DNA of 64,000 bases, from assembly GCA_963762315.1 (NCBI GenBank), contig CAVXKO010000004.1, positions 310,001-374,000 of the forward strand. Reading direction: 5' to 3'. The notes beneath the pieces were generated by a model. The model saw only the letters and a program-made list of their open reading frames with translations. It did no database searches and was not told where the DNA came from. Shown piece after piece: positions 52,245 to 61,060 of the stretch. Position 1 is the first letter of the stretch; every line of letters begins with the position of its first letter. The DNA is from RPQJ01 sp963762315 (lineage in GTDB: Bacteria; Pseudomonadota; Gammaproteobacteria; Steroidobacterales; Steroidobacteraceae). The translations under genes and the position numbers were made by a program.

Positions 52245-54221
52245 ATGTCGAGTGCGCAGGAATCGCAGGCCGGAACGCCACGGCCGACAGCCTTCCTGAG
52301 CTATGCCCGTGCGGACAAGGCGGAAGCGACCCGGTTGACCGCTGCGCTCGAACAGGCGGGCGTCAACGTCTGGTGGGACACGCTGATTGAAGGCGGCGCC
52401 GAGTTCGCCAAGTCGATCGAGGCAGCCATCGTCGCCTGTGACGCCGTCGTCGTCCTCTGGTCAAAGAAGTCAGTCGCCTCGGACTGGGTGCTCGACGAAG
52501 CCTCCAAGGGGCGCGAGCTGCACAAGCTCGTACCGGTCTCGCTCGACGGGACCGAGCCGCCGATGGGCTTCCGGCGCTACCACTCCGTCGACCTGACCGG
52601 CTGGTTGGCTGGCGGCGACCCGGGCGCGATAGAACGCATCGTCCGCGGCATCGCGGCGCTCAGGAATCAGGACAAGATTCCGAGCAGCGCGCCGGTTCGT
52701 GGAGAGGACCGGCCGGCATCGAGTTCGCGTCGCAAGCTGCTCATCGCGGCATCCGGGGCCGCGCTCGCAAGTGCCGCGGGCGTGCTGGCGTGGCGCAGCG
52801 GATTCATTCATCGCAAGCTGCTTCCGTCGCGCGGCAACAGCGTTGCCGTCCTGCCTTTCGAGAACCTGAGCGGCGACGCCGGCCAGGACTATTTCTCCGC
52901 CGGGCTCGCCGAAGAGGTACGCGCCACGCTCGCCCGCAACGTCCGTTTGCAGGTCATGGCGCAGGCGTCGTCAGCGAAATTCAAGGACAGCAAGGAAGAC
53001 GCCGAAACAATCGCCGAGCAGCTCGGGGTCGCCTACCTGCTCTCCGGCAGCGTGCGGCGCTCCGGCGAGATCGTGCGTGTCGCGGCCGACCTGATCGACG
53101 GCAGCAGTGGGTTCAGTCGCTGGTCGCAGACATTCGATCGCCGCATGACGGACATCTTCGCGGTGCAAAGCGAAATCGCCACGACGGTTGCGAGTGCGCT
53201 GGCAGCGCGCGTCGCTGCCGACGAAAGCGCGAACGATCCCGGACCGGACGAAGAGGCCGTGTCCGGCGGCACCACGAACGTCGGTGCATTCGACGCTTAC
53301 CTTCGCGGCCGCGCGCTTTACGACCTGAGCGTCGACGAGGCGTCCGAGCAGGCGGCGCTCGCCCAGTTCGACGCAGCGATTGCGGCGGACCCCGGTTATG
53401 CCGCGGCACACGCCGCGCGAGCTCGTTCGCTCACCGCAATCGCCAACCAGTACGGCGAGGTCGGAACCCGCGAGGCGCTCTACGATGCCGCGGTCGTGTC
53501 TGCCGAACGTGCCATTGCCCTGGCCCCCGGGCTGGCGGACGCGCACTCCACCCTGGGCTACACCTTGTTCCAGGGACGGCTCGATGCGCGAGCTGCACGC
53601 GACCCGTTCGAACGTTCCGCGAAGCTTGGCTCGGGCGAGGCGACGGTCCTGGCGCGGTATTCGCAATACAGCGCGCGCACTGGAAACGATTCCGCGGCTG
53701 CCCCGGCGATGAAGCGGGCGCTGGCGCTCGATCCTTTGAATCCGCTGATCTTCCGGGCGGCCGGCTCGATCGAGTACGCGGCGCGCCGGTTCGCCGAATC
53801 GATGCCGCCGTTGCGCCAGGCCCTGTCGATGAACCCGAAAATGACTCGGGCACATGGGGCCATCGGCGACGCGCTGTACATGCTTGGCAAGCCAGCGGAG
53901 GCGCGCACCGAGTACGCGGCGGAGCCGCTCACCGACTTCAGCCTCATGGGGCTCGCGATCGTCGATCACAAGCTCGGCAACGTAGCGGCCGCCCGTGCGG
54001 CGATGGACAGGCTCGTCCGCGAGCTTGCGGACAAGGTGCTCTACCAGCAGGGGCAGGTGCTGGCGCAGTGGGGCGAGCGCGACGCGGCCATCGGCCGTCT
54101 GCAACAGGCGCGCAAGCTAGGGGATTCCGGTCTAATCTTTGCGCGCAACGACCCACTGCTGGACCCATTGCGCGACGACCCCAGGTTCGCCGCCTTGCTG
54201 AAGAGCCTTGGTTTCGATTAG
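52245..54221 (+). CDS. TIR-domain protein with transmembrane, FlgO/TolB-like and TPR regions
   Basis: Protein of 658 residues. The N-terminal TIR domain (TAFLSYARADKAEATRLTAA, WWDTLIEGGAEFAKSIEAAI, VVVLWSKKSVASDWVLDEAS) contains the conserved Glu of DEAS at the NAD-cleaving position. A transmembrane helix (LLIAASGAALASAAGVLAW) near residue 170 is followed by NSVAVLPFENLSGDAGQDYF and FSAGLAEEVRATLARNV, a module often found with adenylate-cyclase or CadC-like proteins, and then about six TPR-like repeats (YLRGRALYDL, AAHAARARSL, DAHSTLGYTL). It is likely membrane-bound with a cytosolic TIR. It could sense, signal or hydrolyse NAD. GGGAGG precedes the ATG. Confidence 0.84.
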   Translation: MSSAQESQAGTPRPTAFLSYARADKAEATRLTAALEQAGVNVWWDTLIEGGAEFAKSIEAAIVACDAVVVLWSKKSVASDWVLDEASKGRELHKLVPVSLDGTEPPMGFRRYHSVDLTGWLAGGDPGAIERIVRGIAALRNQDKIPSSAPVRGEDRPASSSRRKLLIAASGAALASAAGVLAWRSGFIHRKLLPSRGNSVAVLPFENLSGDAGQDYFSAGLAEEVRATLARNVRLQVMAQASSAKFKDSKEDAETIAEQLGVAYLLSGSVRRSGEIVRVAADLIDGSSGFSRWSQTFDRRMTDIFAVQSEIATTVASALAARVAADESANDPGPDEEAVSGGTTNVGAFDAYLRGRALYDLSVDEASEQAALAQFDAAIAADPGYAAAHAARARSLTAIANQYGEVGTREALYDAAVVSAERAIALAPGLADAHSTLGYTLFQGRLDARAARDPFERSAKLGSGEATVLARYSQYSARTGNDSAAAPAMKRALALDPLNPLIFRAAGSIEYAARRFAESMPPLRQALSMNPKMTRAHGAIGDALYMLGKPAEARTEYAAEPLTDFSLMGLAIVDHKLGNVAAARAAMDRLVRELADKVLYQQGQVLAQWGERDAAIGRLQQARKLGDSGLIFARNDPLLDPLRDDPRFAALLKSLGFD

Positions 54222-54269
54222 AACGGCACATTCGATATTCAGGTCCGCACATCGCGGAGGGAGGGTGAG

Positions 54270-54545
54270 ATGAAGAAGCAGATAACGACAGGAATTGTGG
54301 TGATTTCGATGGCGCTGCTGCTGGCGGCTTGCGCCAAGAAGGAAGAGCCGGCTCCGGCCGCAGCAACTCCGGCTCCTGAAGCGGCGGCCCCAGCTGCCGA
54401 GATGGCGGCTCCGCCGGCCGAGTCGACGGGCTCGACCGCCGAAATGGCCGCCCCGGCTGCCGACGCTGCGGCACCTGCTGCGGACGCCGCGGGCAGCTCG
54501 GAAGACACCGCCCAGTCAGGTGGCGACAAGGTCAAGCCGCAGTAA
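54270..54545 (+). CDS. Small Ala/Pro-rich lipoprotein
   Basis: Lipoprotein of 91 residues. The signal and lipobox LLLAACAKKEEP place the lipidated Cys near residue 21. The rest is low complexity: repeated AAAPAAEM, APPAEST and AAPAADAA units, ending SGGDKVKPQ. It may span or decorate the periplasmic face of the outer membrane, but no function is known. GGAGGGTGAG immediately upstream gives a strong ribosome site. A clear terminator follows the stop. Confidence 0.78.
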   Translation: MKKQITTGIVVISMALLLAACAKKEEPAPAAATPAPEAAAPAAEMAAPPAESTGSTAEMAAPAADAAAPAADAAGSSEDTAQSGGDKVKPQ

Positions 54546-54563
54546 CGGCTTTCCGGTCGAATC

Positions 54564-54599
54564 GGGCCGTCATCCGCTCCCACGGGTGACGGCCCTTTT
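54564..54599 (+). terminator. Intrinsic terminator after the small lipoprotein gene
   Basis: GGGCCGTCA (54564-54572) and TGACGGCCC (54587-54595) form a perfect nine-base stem followed by TTTT. It lies 18 bases after the lipoprotein stop and may also serve the convergent protease gene, since AAAA precedes the stem on the other strand. Confidence 0.85.
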
Positions 54600-54611
54600 C
54601 ATTGGGGTCGT

Positions 54612-56027
54612 CTAGGGCAGCGAAGCGCGGGTCTCGGGCAGCTTCATGGCCTGGTCGATCCACGCGAGGTGGCTCTCGACACGCGTGAAGATCGACGGCC
54701 TGCCGTCCCCCGAGCAGTCGGACTTGCCCCAACTCACGAGGCCCACGAGGTTGGCCGTGATCCCGTTCGTCAAGATCACAGGGCCGCCGCTGTCGCCTCG
54801 ACAAGTCTTCTGTCCTTCCTTCGCGGCGCAGATGACCAGGGCGTTGACGCGCTCTGGCCCGAAACCGGGACGGGCCTGGCAGGTCGCCGTGTCCATCACG
54901 CGCAGGTCCACCTTGAGCGGCAGAGCACTGAACGACTTCTCGGCGTTCTCCGTCATGCCCCAGCCGATGGCCGAGACTTCGTCGCCGCCGTTGATCGGCT
55001 TGCGATAGAGCTGTATCGGCTGCACGCGCTTCGGATCTGCCAGCGGCCTGGTCTGCGCATCGGCCTTGATGTGCACGAGCCCGATATCGTGCTGGTACAT
55101 GTTCGGCGGCGGCACTCGCGGCTTCGGCGCCGCCGGGTGACCGACGTTCCTGTACTGTGAGTGGCGCACCCAGCGGTCGACCGCGTAGGTAAAGCCGTCG
55201 TCCTTCGAGAGGTCCCGCGCGCCGAGCCGCACGCGCCAGCCGGCATTCTTGTCGTCGACAATGTCGTCGACGCAATGGGCCGCCGTCAGAACCCAGTCGG
55301 GGGCGATCAGCGTACCGCCGCAGTTGTGCTGCGCCCTCCAGCGTGGCACGCCGGGCGCCGGCTGCTTCAGCGAACGGTAGATCTGCGCCTGCCACGGCGC
55401 ATAACCCGGGGCGATCGGGTTTCCACCGAACGAGTACGCGGTGTCCTTGCCGTCGTCGCTGCCCGGTCTGCCGCCCGAGGGCGCATGGCCCGTCGACCTG
55501 GCCCGCGGACGCATGACCATGATTTCCGACGGGCCGGCATAGTCGCCGCGGCGGAGCCGTCTTGCGCCATCCTCACCGGTCCCGTGTCCGGAAGCCGGTG
55601 CCGAAGGAACCACGTCCCAGCCTGCGCCGGTTGGATCGAGCGTCTTGTCGGTGGGTACCGCGTCGTCGGCCTCGTTGACCACGACGTCGGGCGCCCAGTC
55701 GGTGGCCATGAACTCATCGCCGGGCGTCGATCCGTCGCCGTAATCGTCGGCGGCGGCGGAATCGTCGCCGGCGACGGCGTCGTCGGGTTCGTCCGTGTCA
55801 TTGGCCGATACGTCGTCTGCCTGGTCTGCGGCGTCCTGATCGTCGGCGGACGCGTCTGCAGGCTCAATCGCATCCTCGGCGTCGGGTTCGGCCTGGTCTT
55901 CCTCCTCGGCGGCCGGTTTGTCCTCGGCGTCCTGCGCAAATACGTGGCCGCCCGAGAGCGCGAGGGTCCAGCCCATCAGCGCCACGAGCGCGAGCCGTGC
56001 TCTCCATGCGTGAATGCCTGCTTTCAT
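54612..56027 (-). CDS. Secreted trypsin-like serine protease with acidic pro-region
   Basis: Exported protease of 471 residues. After a signal peptide (ending near GHVFAQ) there is an Asp/Ala/Glu-rich region of about 95 residues (residues 33-130), probably disordered, then a linker and the chymotrypsin-fold domain from about residue 205. The catalytic triad is clear: His in LTAAHC, Asp in QHDIGLVHI and Ser in CRGDSGGPV. Cys pairs (NCGGTL/AAHC, TCQ/ICA, TCRGD/DCSGD) fit the usual disulfides. Asp before Ser (GDSGG) with TCRGD suggests trypsin-like specificity, but this is not certain. The gene lies directly downstream of an ECF-like sigma factor on the same strand. Confidence 0.87.
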   Translation of the reverse strand: MKAGIHAWRARLALVALMGWTLALSGGHVFAQDAEDKPAAEEEDQAEPDAEDAIEPADASADDQDAADQADDVSANDTDEPDDAVAGDDSAAADDYGDGSTPGDEFMATDWAPDVVVNEADDAVPTDKTLDPTGAGWDVVPSAPASGHGTGEDGARRLRRGDYAGPSEIMVMRPRARSTGHAPSGGRPGSDDGKDTAYSFGGNPIAPGYAPWQAQIYRSLKQPAPGVPRWRAQHNCGGTLIAPDWVLTAAHCVDDIVDDKNAGWRVRLGARDLSKDDGFTYAVDRWVRHSQYRNVGHPAAPKPRVPPPNMYQHDIGLVHIKADAQTRPLADPKRVQPIQLYRKPINGGDEVSAIGWGMTENAEKSFSALPLKVDLRVMDTATCQARPGFGPERVNALVICAAKEGQKTCRGDSGGPVILTNGITANLVGLVSWGKSDCSGDGRPSIFTRVESHLAWIDQAMKLPETRASLP

Positions 56028-56165
56028 CTATGTCCCTCGGTATCTCGGCGATGTCGCTGTCGGTAGCGGTCCGGTGGACCGGACGACTGCGGCAAAGCAT
56101 ACCGAAAGGCGGCGGAACGAAAGTCACTCCGCCGCGGCGTCTTGTGATTGAGGGCGGGGCGGACT

Positions 56166-56765
56166 TCAGCGCCGCAACATTCCCCGAGCCTGGTAGCTGT
56201 TGGCAGAGCGGTCGCTGGCATACGCGACGATTGCACGCAGCGCCCGGCACTTGCGCTGCCGGACCAGCGCCTGCGAGAGCTTCAGGCGCGCCGCGATCTC
56301 GCCGGGCTTCAGTCCCTCGACGAGGTTGAGTCGCAGGATCTCCCGGTCGCTGTCGTGCAGGAACGCCATGGCTTCGCGCGCCATGCGCCAGCGGTCCTGC
56401 GACTCCGCATCGTCGAGCGGTTCCGTCGCGAGCGATGCCGGCTGAAGGCGCGGCGCGCGCCGCCACTGGCGCTGTTTGCGGAAGTACCCGTGGATCTTGT
56501 TGAGCGCCGTCCCGTGCACGAAGCCGCCGAGGTGCCCGCGGTCACGGACCGCACCGCTGCGCAGCGCAAGGATCACGGCCATCAGCACGTCGTCCACGAG
56601 TTCGCGCGCCGCATCGCGGTCGCGGGTTCGCCCGAGCGCCATCGCGAAAACACAGTCGCAGTACAGATGCACGAACCGGGTCTCGGCCGCACGGTCTCCC
56701 TGCTGGATGCGCAGCGCGAGTTGTTCGTTGTCGTCGACGCCGAGCACATCCAGATAGGGCGTCAT
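56166..56765 (-). CDS. ECF-like RNA polymerase sigma factor
   Basis: Protein of 199 residues with the shape of an extracytoplasmic-function sigma factor. Region 2 is seen in LALRIQQGDRAAETRFVHLY and RDRDAARELVDDVLMAVILA; region 4 in FLHDSDREILRLNLVEGLKP and GEIAARLKLSQALVRQRKCR, a helix-turn-helix. The linker is Arg/Trp-rich. No anti-sigma gene is adjacent; the downstream gene on the same strand, 138 bases later, encodes the secreted protease, a plausible target. The sequence is divergent, so the subgroup is not assigned. Confidence 0.75.
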   Translation of the reverse strand: MTPYLDVLGVDDNEQLALRIQQGDRAAETRFVHLYCDCVFAMALGRTRDRDAARELVDDVLMAVILALRSGAVRDRGHLGGFVHGTALNKIHGYFRKQRQWRRAPRLQPASLATEPLDDAESQDRWRMAREAMAFLHDSDREILRLNLVEGLKPGEIAARLKLSQALVRQRKCRALRAIVAYASDRSANSYQARGMLRR

Positions 56766-56919
56766 GGCCGTCTCTCCGGAAATCCGTTCTTGGCGGTCGA
56801 GTCGATGCTACGCCCGATCACGGTCGGACGGCGATGGGTTTGCGGCCTGAATCCCCGGTGTGGACGGTCGGAAGCACGAATGAGAAATGTTCGAGCGGCG
56901 GAATGAGCCCGCCTCGGGC

Positions 56920-57627
56920 TCAGCGCTCATCACGAGCGATCTGGCCCGACCGCTCAACCTGGCTCTGGGTGCAGCCGTTACTGTAGCCCATCGGCTGGCC
57001 ATGCTTGTTGAACGACGCGATGCACCCGTGCTTCGACCAGACGACCTCGAATCCGCCGTTCGACATGCGGTTGATGCTGTGGCTGCCGTCGCCGCCTGTG
57101 TTGCCGTAATTCGAGTTTCCGCCCCGCGACTCTTCGCCCGCGCGAAAACCGTCCTTGTAGTCCTGCCCATGGCGATCCTGGTCGTACCGTCGGCCGCTCG
57201 TCGCATCGTTGTAGCCGCGCTGATACTCGGCACTGCCGCCGCTGGCGCCATAGCCGGCCGCCGCGCCGTAACCACTGTTGCCGTGCGAGTACGAGTCAAA
57301 GGTGACGACCAGCTTCTTGCCGCCTTCCCATTTGAACTCCTGGGTGTTGCCGCCGGCGTGCGTGCGCACCACCTTATTGCCCTTCTGGTCCTTGAAGTGA
57401 TCGGGCTGGCCCGTCGGCTTGAGGCTGAAGATGTCGCCGTTGCGCAGGTCGATGTCGATGTAACCCTGGCGCTGGCCGAAGGTGCAGGGGCCGGACTTGC
57501 CCTTCTGCTTCTCGCCGTCCTTGCGCACTTCGCAGCTGGCCTGCATCGAGTCCGCTTGCGCCGGATGCGTCCAGACCGTGGCCCCGAGAGCGAGGAGGGC
57601 GGTCGAGAGAACGGTGGATGCTTTCAT
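56920..57627 (-). CDS. Hypothetical exported Gly/Ser/Tyr-rich protein
   Basis: Unrecognised secreted protein of 235 residues. Signal peptide MKASTVLSTALLALGATVWT, cleavage near AQA-DSM. The N-terminal part contains ASCEVRKDGEKQKGKSGPCT and IDIDLRNGDIFSLKPTG, a possible small beta domain with a disulfide. The middle is rich in Gly, Tyr, Ser and Asn (SGYGAAAGYGASGGSAEYQR). The C-terminal part (NGGFEVVWSKHGCIASFNKH) carries two more Cys. Four to five Cys and the flexible middle suggest an extracellular or envelope protein. The divergent neighbour at 57798 is also exported. Confidence 0.66.
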   Translation of the reverse strand: MKASTVLSTALLALGATVWTHPAQADSMQASCEVRKDGEKQKGKSGPCTFGQRQGYIDIDLRNGDIFSLKPTGQPDHFKDQKGNKVVRTHAGGNTQEFKWEGGKKLVVTFDSYSHGNSGYGAAAGYGASGGSAEYQRGYNDATSGRRYDQDRHGQDYKDGFRAGEESRGGNSNYGNTGGDGSHSINRMSNGGFEVVWSKHGCIASFNKHGQPMGYSNGCTQSQVERSGQIARDER

Positions 57628-57797
57628 TGAACCTCCATGGAGTGACGTTGACGGCAGGCGAGCGGCGCGGCCGATGTCCGGACAAGGAACGAACGGCCAT
57701 CATTCTAGGATTCTAGCCAGAGGAAATCATCGATGTCCGACTTTTCCTGGCGCGTCCCGGGTGTTAGTTTGCGAACCTCTCTGGAGGAAGTTCCCGC

Positions 57798-58544
57798 ATG
57801 AAGATCAACGTCGTCGCGGCGGTTGCCGCCGCTGCCCTGGTGCTGGCTGCCGCCGGTCCGGTCTCAGCCGATGCCGCGATCCGCTCGGAGAAGGTGCAGT
57901 TCGCCAAGGGTGCGTCGTCCGCGGTCATCAAGGGCCAGCTCAAGGGTGACGCGACGGTCGACTACACGGTCCGCGCCGCGGCGGGCCAGACCTTGGCCGT
58001 CAAGCTCCAGAAGACCAACGCGCAGAATTACTTCAACGTGATGCCGCCCGGCTCGACGGGCAGCGCCATGTTCGTGGGCGACGCGGGCGGCGACTACTCG
58101 GGCGTGCTGCCGGCGGACGGTGACTACGTGGTGCGCGTGTATCTGATGCGCCCGGCGGCACGCCGCGGCGAAAGCAGCAACTACACCCTGACGGTCGGAG
58201 TGACGGGCAAGGCCCTCGCGCCGGTCGCGGCCTCGAAGGATGCGCTGGTGCCGGGCACTTCGTACCACGCGTCGGCGAAAGTGAAGTGCGTGCCCGCGTT
58301 CGAGTCCACGCCGCGCGATTGCGATGCCTTCGTCATCCGTCGCGGGTTCGACGGCACTGCGACCGTCGACATTCCCGGCAGCGCGGAGAAGCGCAGCATC
58401 CTCTTCGTCAAGGGCAAGCCGGTGGCGTCGAACGCGCAGGCCATGGACTCGCTGTCGTCCGAGCGCAAGGGTGACGTGACGATCGTGAAGCTCGGCGCCA
58501 CCGAGCGCTACGAGATCCCGGATGCGCTGGTGACCGGCGGCTGA
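57798..58544 (+). CDS. Hypothetical exported protein with pre-peptidase-like beta domain
   Basis: Secreted protein of 248 residues. Signal peptide ends near VSA-DAA. Residues about 28-135 (VQFAKGASSAVIKGQLKGDA, YTVRAAAGQTLAVKLQKTNA, YFNVMPPGSTGSAMFVG, YVVRVYLMRPAARRGESSNY) read like a jelly-roll pre-peptidase C-terminal (PPC)-type domain with an inner-repeat strand order. The rest contains a disulfide candidate pair (VKCVPAFESTPRDC). GGAGGAA upstream of the ATG supports the start. Function unknown; it may bind inhibitors or polysaccharide. Confidence 0.7.
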   Translation: MKINVVAAVAAAALVLAAAGPVSADAAIRSEKVQFAKGASSAVIKGQLKGDATVDYTVRAAAGQTLAVKLQKTNAQNYFNVMPPGSTGSAMFVGDAGGDYSGVLPADGDYVVRVYLMRPAARRGESSNYTLTVGVTGKALAPVAASKDALVPGTSYHASAKVKCVPAFESTPRDCDAFVIRRGFDGTATVDIPGSAEKRSILFVKGKPVASNAQAMDSLSSERKGDVTIVKLGATERYEIPDALVTGG

Positions 58545-58627
58545 GCCGGAATCGCTGCCGGGCCGCGGGATTCCAGCTGGTCCGCACATGCCCTGATTGC
58601 AGTCCCGGAGAGTCTCGCGGTACACGC

Positions 58628-59542
58628 ATGACAAACCAGGAAATGCCTATGCCCAACTCGACGGGCGGGGCCGGCTGCGAAGTCGTCACCCGCCAGGACT
58701 TCTCCGACGTGACGTACCTCCTGGAGGTCCGCCACCCGCTCATGGCCAGGGCCGCCCGGCCGGGCCAATTCGTGATCGTGATGCCCCACGAACACGGCGA
58801 GCGGATTCCCCTCACCATCGCCGATTTCGACCGCGTCAAGGGCACCATCACGCTGGTCATCCAGGCGGTCGGCAAGACCACGCGCGAGATGCAGCGCGAC
58901 ATCAAGGTCGGCTCGCGCCTGCACAGCCTGGTGGGGCCGATGGGCATCCCCAGCCACGTCGGGCAGGCGAAGAAGGTGCTCTGCGTCGGCGGCGGTCTCG
59001 GTGTCGCACCCATCTTTCCCCAGGCCCGGGCCTACAAGGAGAGCGGCGCCTACGTCATCGGCGTCGTGGGTTTCCGCAATCGCGACCTGATGTTCTGGGA
59101 GGACAAGTTTCGCGCCTGCTGCGACGAGCTGATCGTCTGCACGGACGACGGTTCGGCTGGAATCAAGGGCATGGTCACGGAAGGCATCCGCGAGGCGGTT
59201 GCCCGGCATCCTGACATCGACGAATGCGTGGCCATCGGCCCGCCCGTCATGATGAAGGGCTGCGCCGAAGCGACGCGACCCTACAAGATCCGCACGATCG
59301 TCAGCCTGAACCCGGTCATGGTGGATGGCACCGGGATGTGTGGCGGCTGCCGGGTGAAGATTGGCGATCGTGTGAAGTTCGCCTGTGTCGACGGCCCGGA
59401 CTTCGACGGGCATCTCGTCGACTTCGACGACTTGATGTTCCGCCTGCAGCGCTATCGCGCGACGGAGCGCGAGGCGAGCGAGCGCTTCAACGAGAGCTGC
59501 CGGCTCCGGGGCGGCCCCGGGCACGGGGAGGCGGAGCACTGA
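58628..59542 (+). CDS. NfnA/SudB-like FAD-NAD(P)-binding electron-transfer subunit
   Basis: Flavoprotein of 304 residues of the ferredoxin-NADP reductase/dihydroorotate-dehydrogenase electron-transfer family. The FAD-binding half has MARAARPGQFVIVMPHEHGE RIPLTIADFD, the NAD-binding half VLCVGGGLGVAPIFPQAR and GFRNRDLMFWEDKF, and the C terminus has Cys for a [2Fe-2S] cluster (GTGMCGGCRVKIGDRVKFAC). This matches the small subunit of NADH-dependent ferredoxin:NADP oxidoreductase (NfnA) or the partner of glutamate-synthase-like GltA. Its stop overlaps the ATG of the next gene (TGATG), and the kor genes follow, suggesting electron transfer between ferredoxin and pyridine nucleotides. Confidence 0.85.
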   Translation: MTNQEMPMPNSTGGAGCEVVTRQDFSDVTYLLEVRHPLMARAARPGQFVIVMPHEHGERIPLTIADFDRVKGTITLVIQAVGKTTREMQRDIKVGSRLHSLVGPMGIPSHVGQAKKVLCVGGGLGVAPIFPQARAYKESGAYVIGVVGFRNRDLMFWEDKFRACCDELIVCTDDGSAGIKGMVTEGIREAVARHPDIDECVAIGPPVMMKGCAEATRPYKIRTIVSLNPVMVDGTGMCGGCRVKIGDRVKFACVDGPDFDGHLVDFDDLMFRLQRYRATEREASERFNESCRLRGGPGHGEAEH

Positions 59543-61056
59543 TGGCCGCGAAGAAGAAGAAGACGATCCGGATGATCCCGCAGGCCCGTACGCCTGCGCA
59601 CGAACAGGACCCGCGGGAACGCGCGTGCAACTTTCTCGAGGTGACGCACAGTTACAACGTCGAGCAGGCGCAGCTCGAGGCCGAGCGCTGCCTGATGTGC
59701 CCGGACCAGCCTTGCGTGCGAGGCTGCCCGGTGAACATCTCGATCCCGGACTTCATCGAACGCATCACCGAGCGCGACTATCGCGGCGCATACGACGTGA
59801 TCACCGAGGCGAACCTGCTCCCGGCCGTCTGCGGGCGGGTGTGTCCGCAGGAGAACCAGTGCGAAGGCGTGTGCACGGTGGGCGACACGCTCGAACCGGT
59901 TGCGATCGGCCGCCTCGAGCGCTGGGTCGGCGACCTCGCCATCAAGGAAGGCTGGTCGAACGTCCCGTACATCGAGAAGAACGATTTCAAGGTCGGCATC
60001 GTCGGCTCCGGCCCCGCTGGCATGGCCTGCGCGGCGGACATGGCCAAGGCGGGCTGCGACGTGACCGTATTCGAGGCGTTCCACGAAGCCGGCGGCGTCC
60101 TCAAGTACGGCATCCCGGATTTCCGCCTGCCCAATGCCGTCGTCGACGCCGAGATCGCCAAGCTCGAGAAGCTGGGCATCCAGTTCGAGTGCAACACGCT
60201 GGTGGGCCGGCTCTTCAGCATCGAGCAGATGATCGAGGAGATGGGATTCCACGCCGTGTTCGTCGGAACCGGCGCCGGCTACCCGAGCTTCATGGGCATT
60301 CCCGGCGAATCGCTGAACGGCGTGCTTTCGGCAAACGAGCTGCTGACGCGCTGCAACCTCATGCACGCGCGCGAGTTCCCCAACTACGACACCCCCATGC
60401 AGCCGGGCAAGCAGGTGGTCGTGATCGGGGCGGGCAACACGGCGATGGACGCGATGCGCGTCTGCCTGCGACTGGGGGCCGAGAAGGTGCGATGCCTTTA
60501 CCGACGCAGCAAGGCCGAGGCGCCGGCGCGCGCCGAGGAACTGCACCACGCCGAGCAGGAAGGCATCGAGTTCCAGTGGCTTGCGAGTCCCCTCGAGCTC
60601 ATCGACGACGGCAAGCGCAACGTGCGCGGCGTGCGCTGCACTCGCATGACCCTGGGCGAGCCGGACGAATCGGGACGACGGCGACCAGTGCCGGAGCCCG
60701 GCAGCGAATTCGAGGTCGAGGCCGACATGGTCGTGTACGCCATCGGCACGAACGCCAACCCGATCATCGGCCAGACGTCGAAACTGAGGCTCGACAAGCG
60801 CGGGTACATCGCTACGGATGCCAGCCTCGCAACGTCGATTCCCGGGGTCTTCGCCGGCGGCGACATCGTCACCGGTGCGGCCACGGTCATCGAGGCGATG
60901 GGCGCGGGCCGCCGTGCGGCGAGGGGGATGAAGGCCTTCCTCGGTCTGCGCGACACGGATTCCATCTACCAGGACCGGCCCGCCGAGCCGGTTGCGACGC
61001 TGTTCGGCATCGATCGCGCGGAGCATGGCTACGCGCGCGTCCGCCTGCCGAGGTAA
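59542..61056 (+). CDS. NfnB/GltA-like (NADPH) glutamate-synthase-type oxidoreductase subunit
   Basis: Iron-sulfur flavoprotein of 504 residues. The N terminus holds Cys clusters for two 4Fe-4S centres (RCLMCPDQPCVRGCPVNISI and CGRVCPQENQCEGVC). The first FAD site is VGIVGSGPAGMACAADMAKA, the NADPH site VVVIGAGNTAMDAMRVCLRL, and the C terminus SIPGVFAGGDIVTGAATVIE. It is homologous to NfnB and to the small subunit of glutamate synthase; no large gltB subunit is present in the window. With the preceding subunit it may pass electrons between NAD(P)H and ferredoxin. Start at the coupled ATG. Confidence 0.88.
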   Translation: MAAKKKKTIRMIPQARTPAHEQDPRERACNFLEVTHSYNVEQAQLEAERCLMCPDQPCVRGCPVNISIPDFIERITERDYRGAYDVITEANLLPAVCGRVCPQENQCEGVCTVGDTLEPVAIGRLERWVGDLAIKEGWSNVPYIEKNDFKVGIVGSGPAGMACAADMAKAGCDVTVFEAFHEAGGVLKYGIPDFRLPNAVVDAEIAKLEKLGIQFECNTLVGRLFSIEQMIEEMGFHAVFVGTGAGYPSFMGIPGESLNGVLSANELLTRCNLMHAREFPNYDTPMQPGKQVVVIGAGNTAMDAMRVCLRLGAEKVRCLYRRSKAEAPARAEELHHAEQEGIEFQWLASPLELIDDGKRNVRGVRCTRMTLGEPDESGRRRPVPEPGSEFEVEADMVVYAIGTNANPIIGQTSKLRLDKRGYIATDASLATSIPGVFAGGDIVTGAATVIEAMGAGRRAARGMKAFLGLRDTDSIYQDRPAEPVATLFGIDRAEHGYARVRLPR

Positions 61057-61060
61057 ACCC

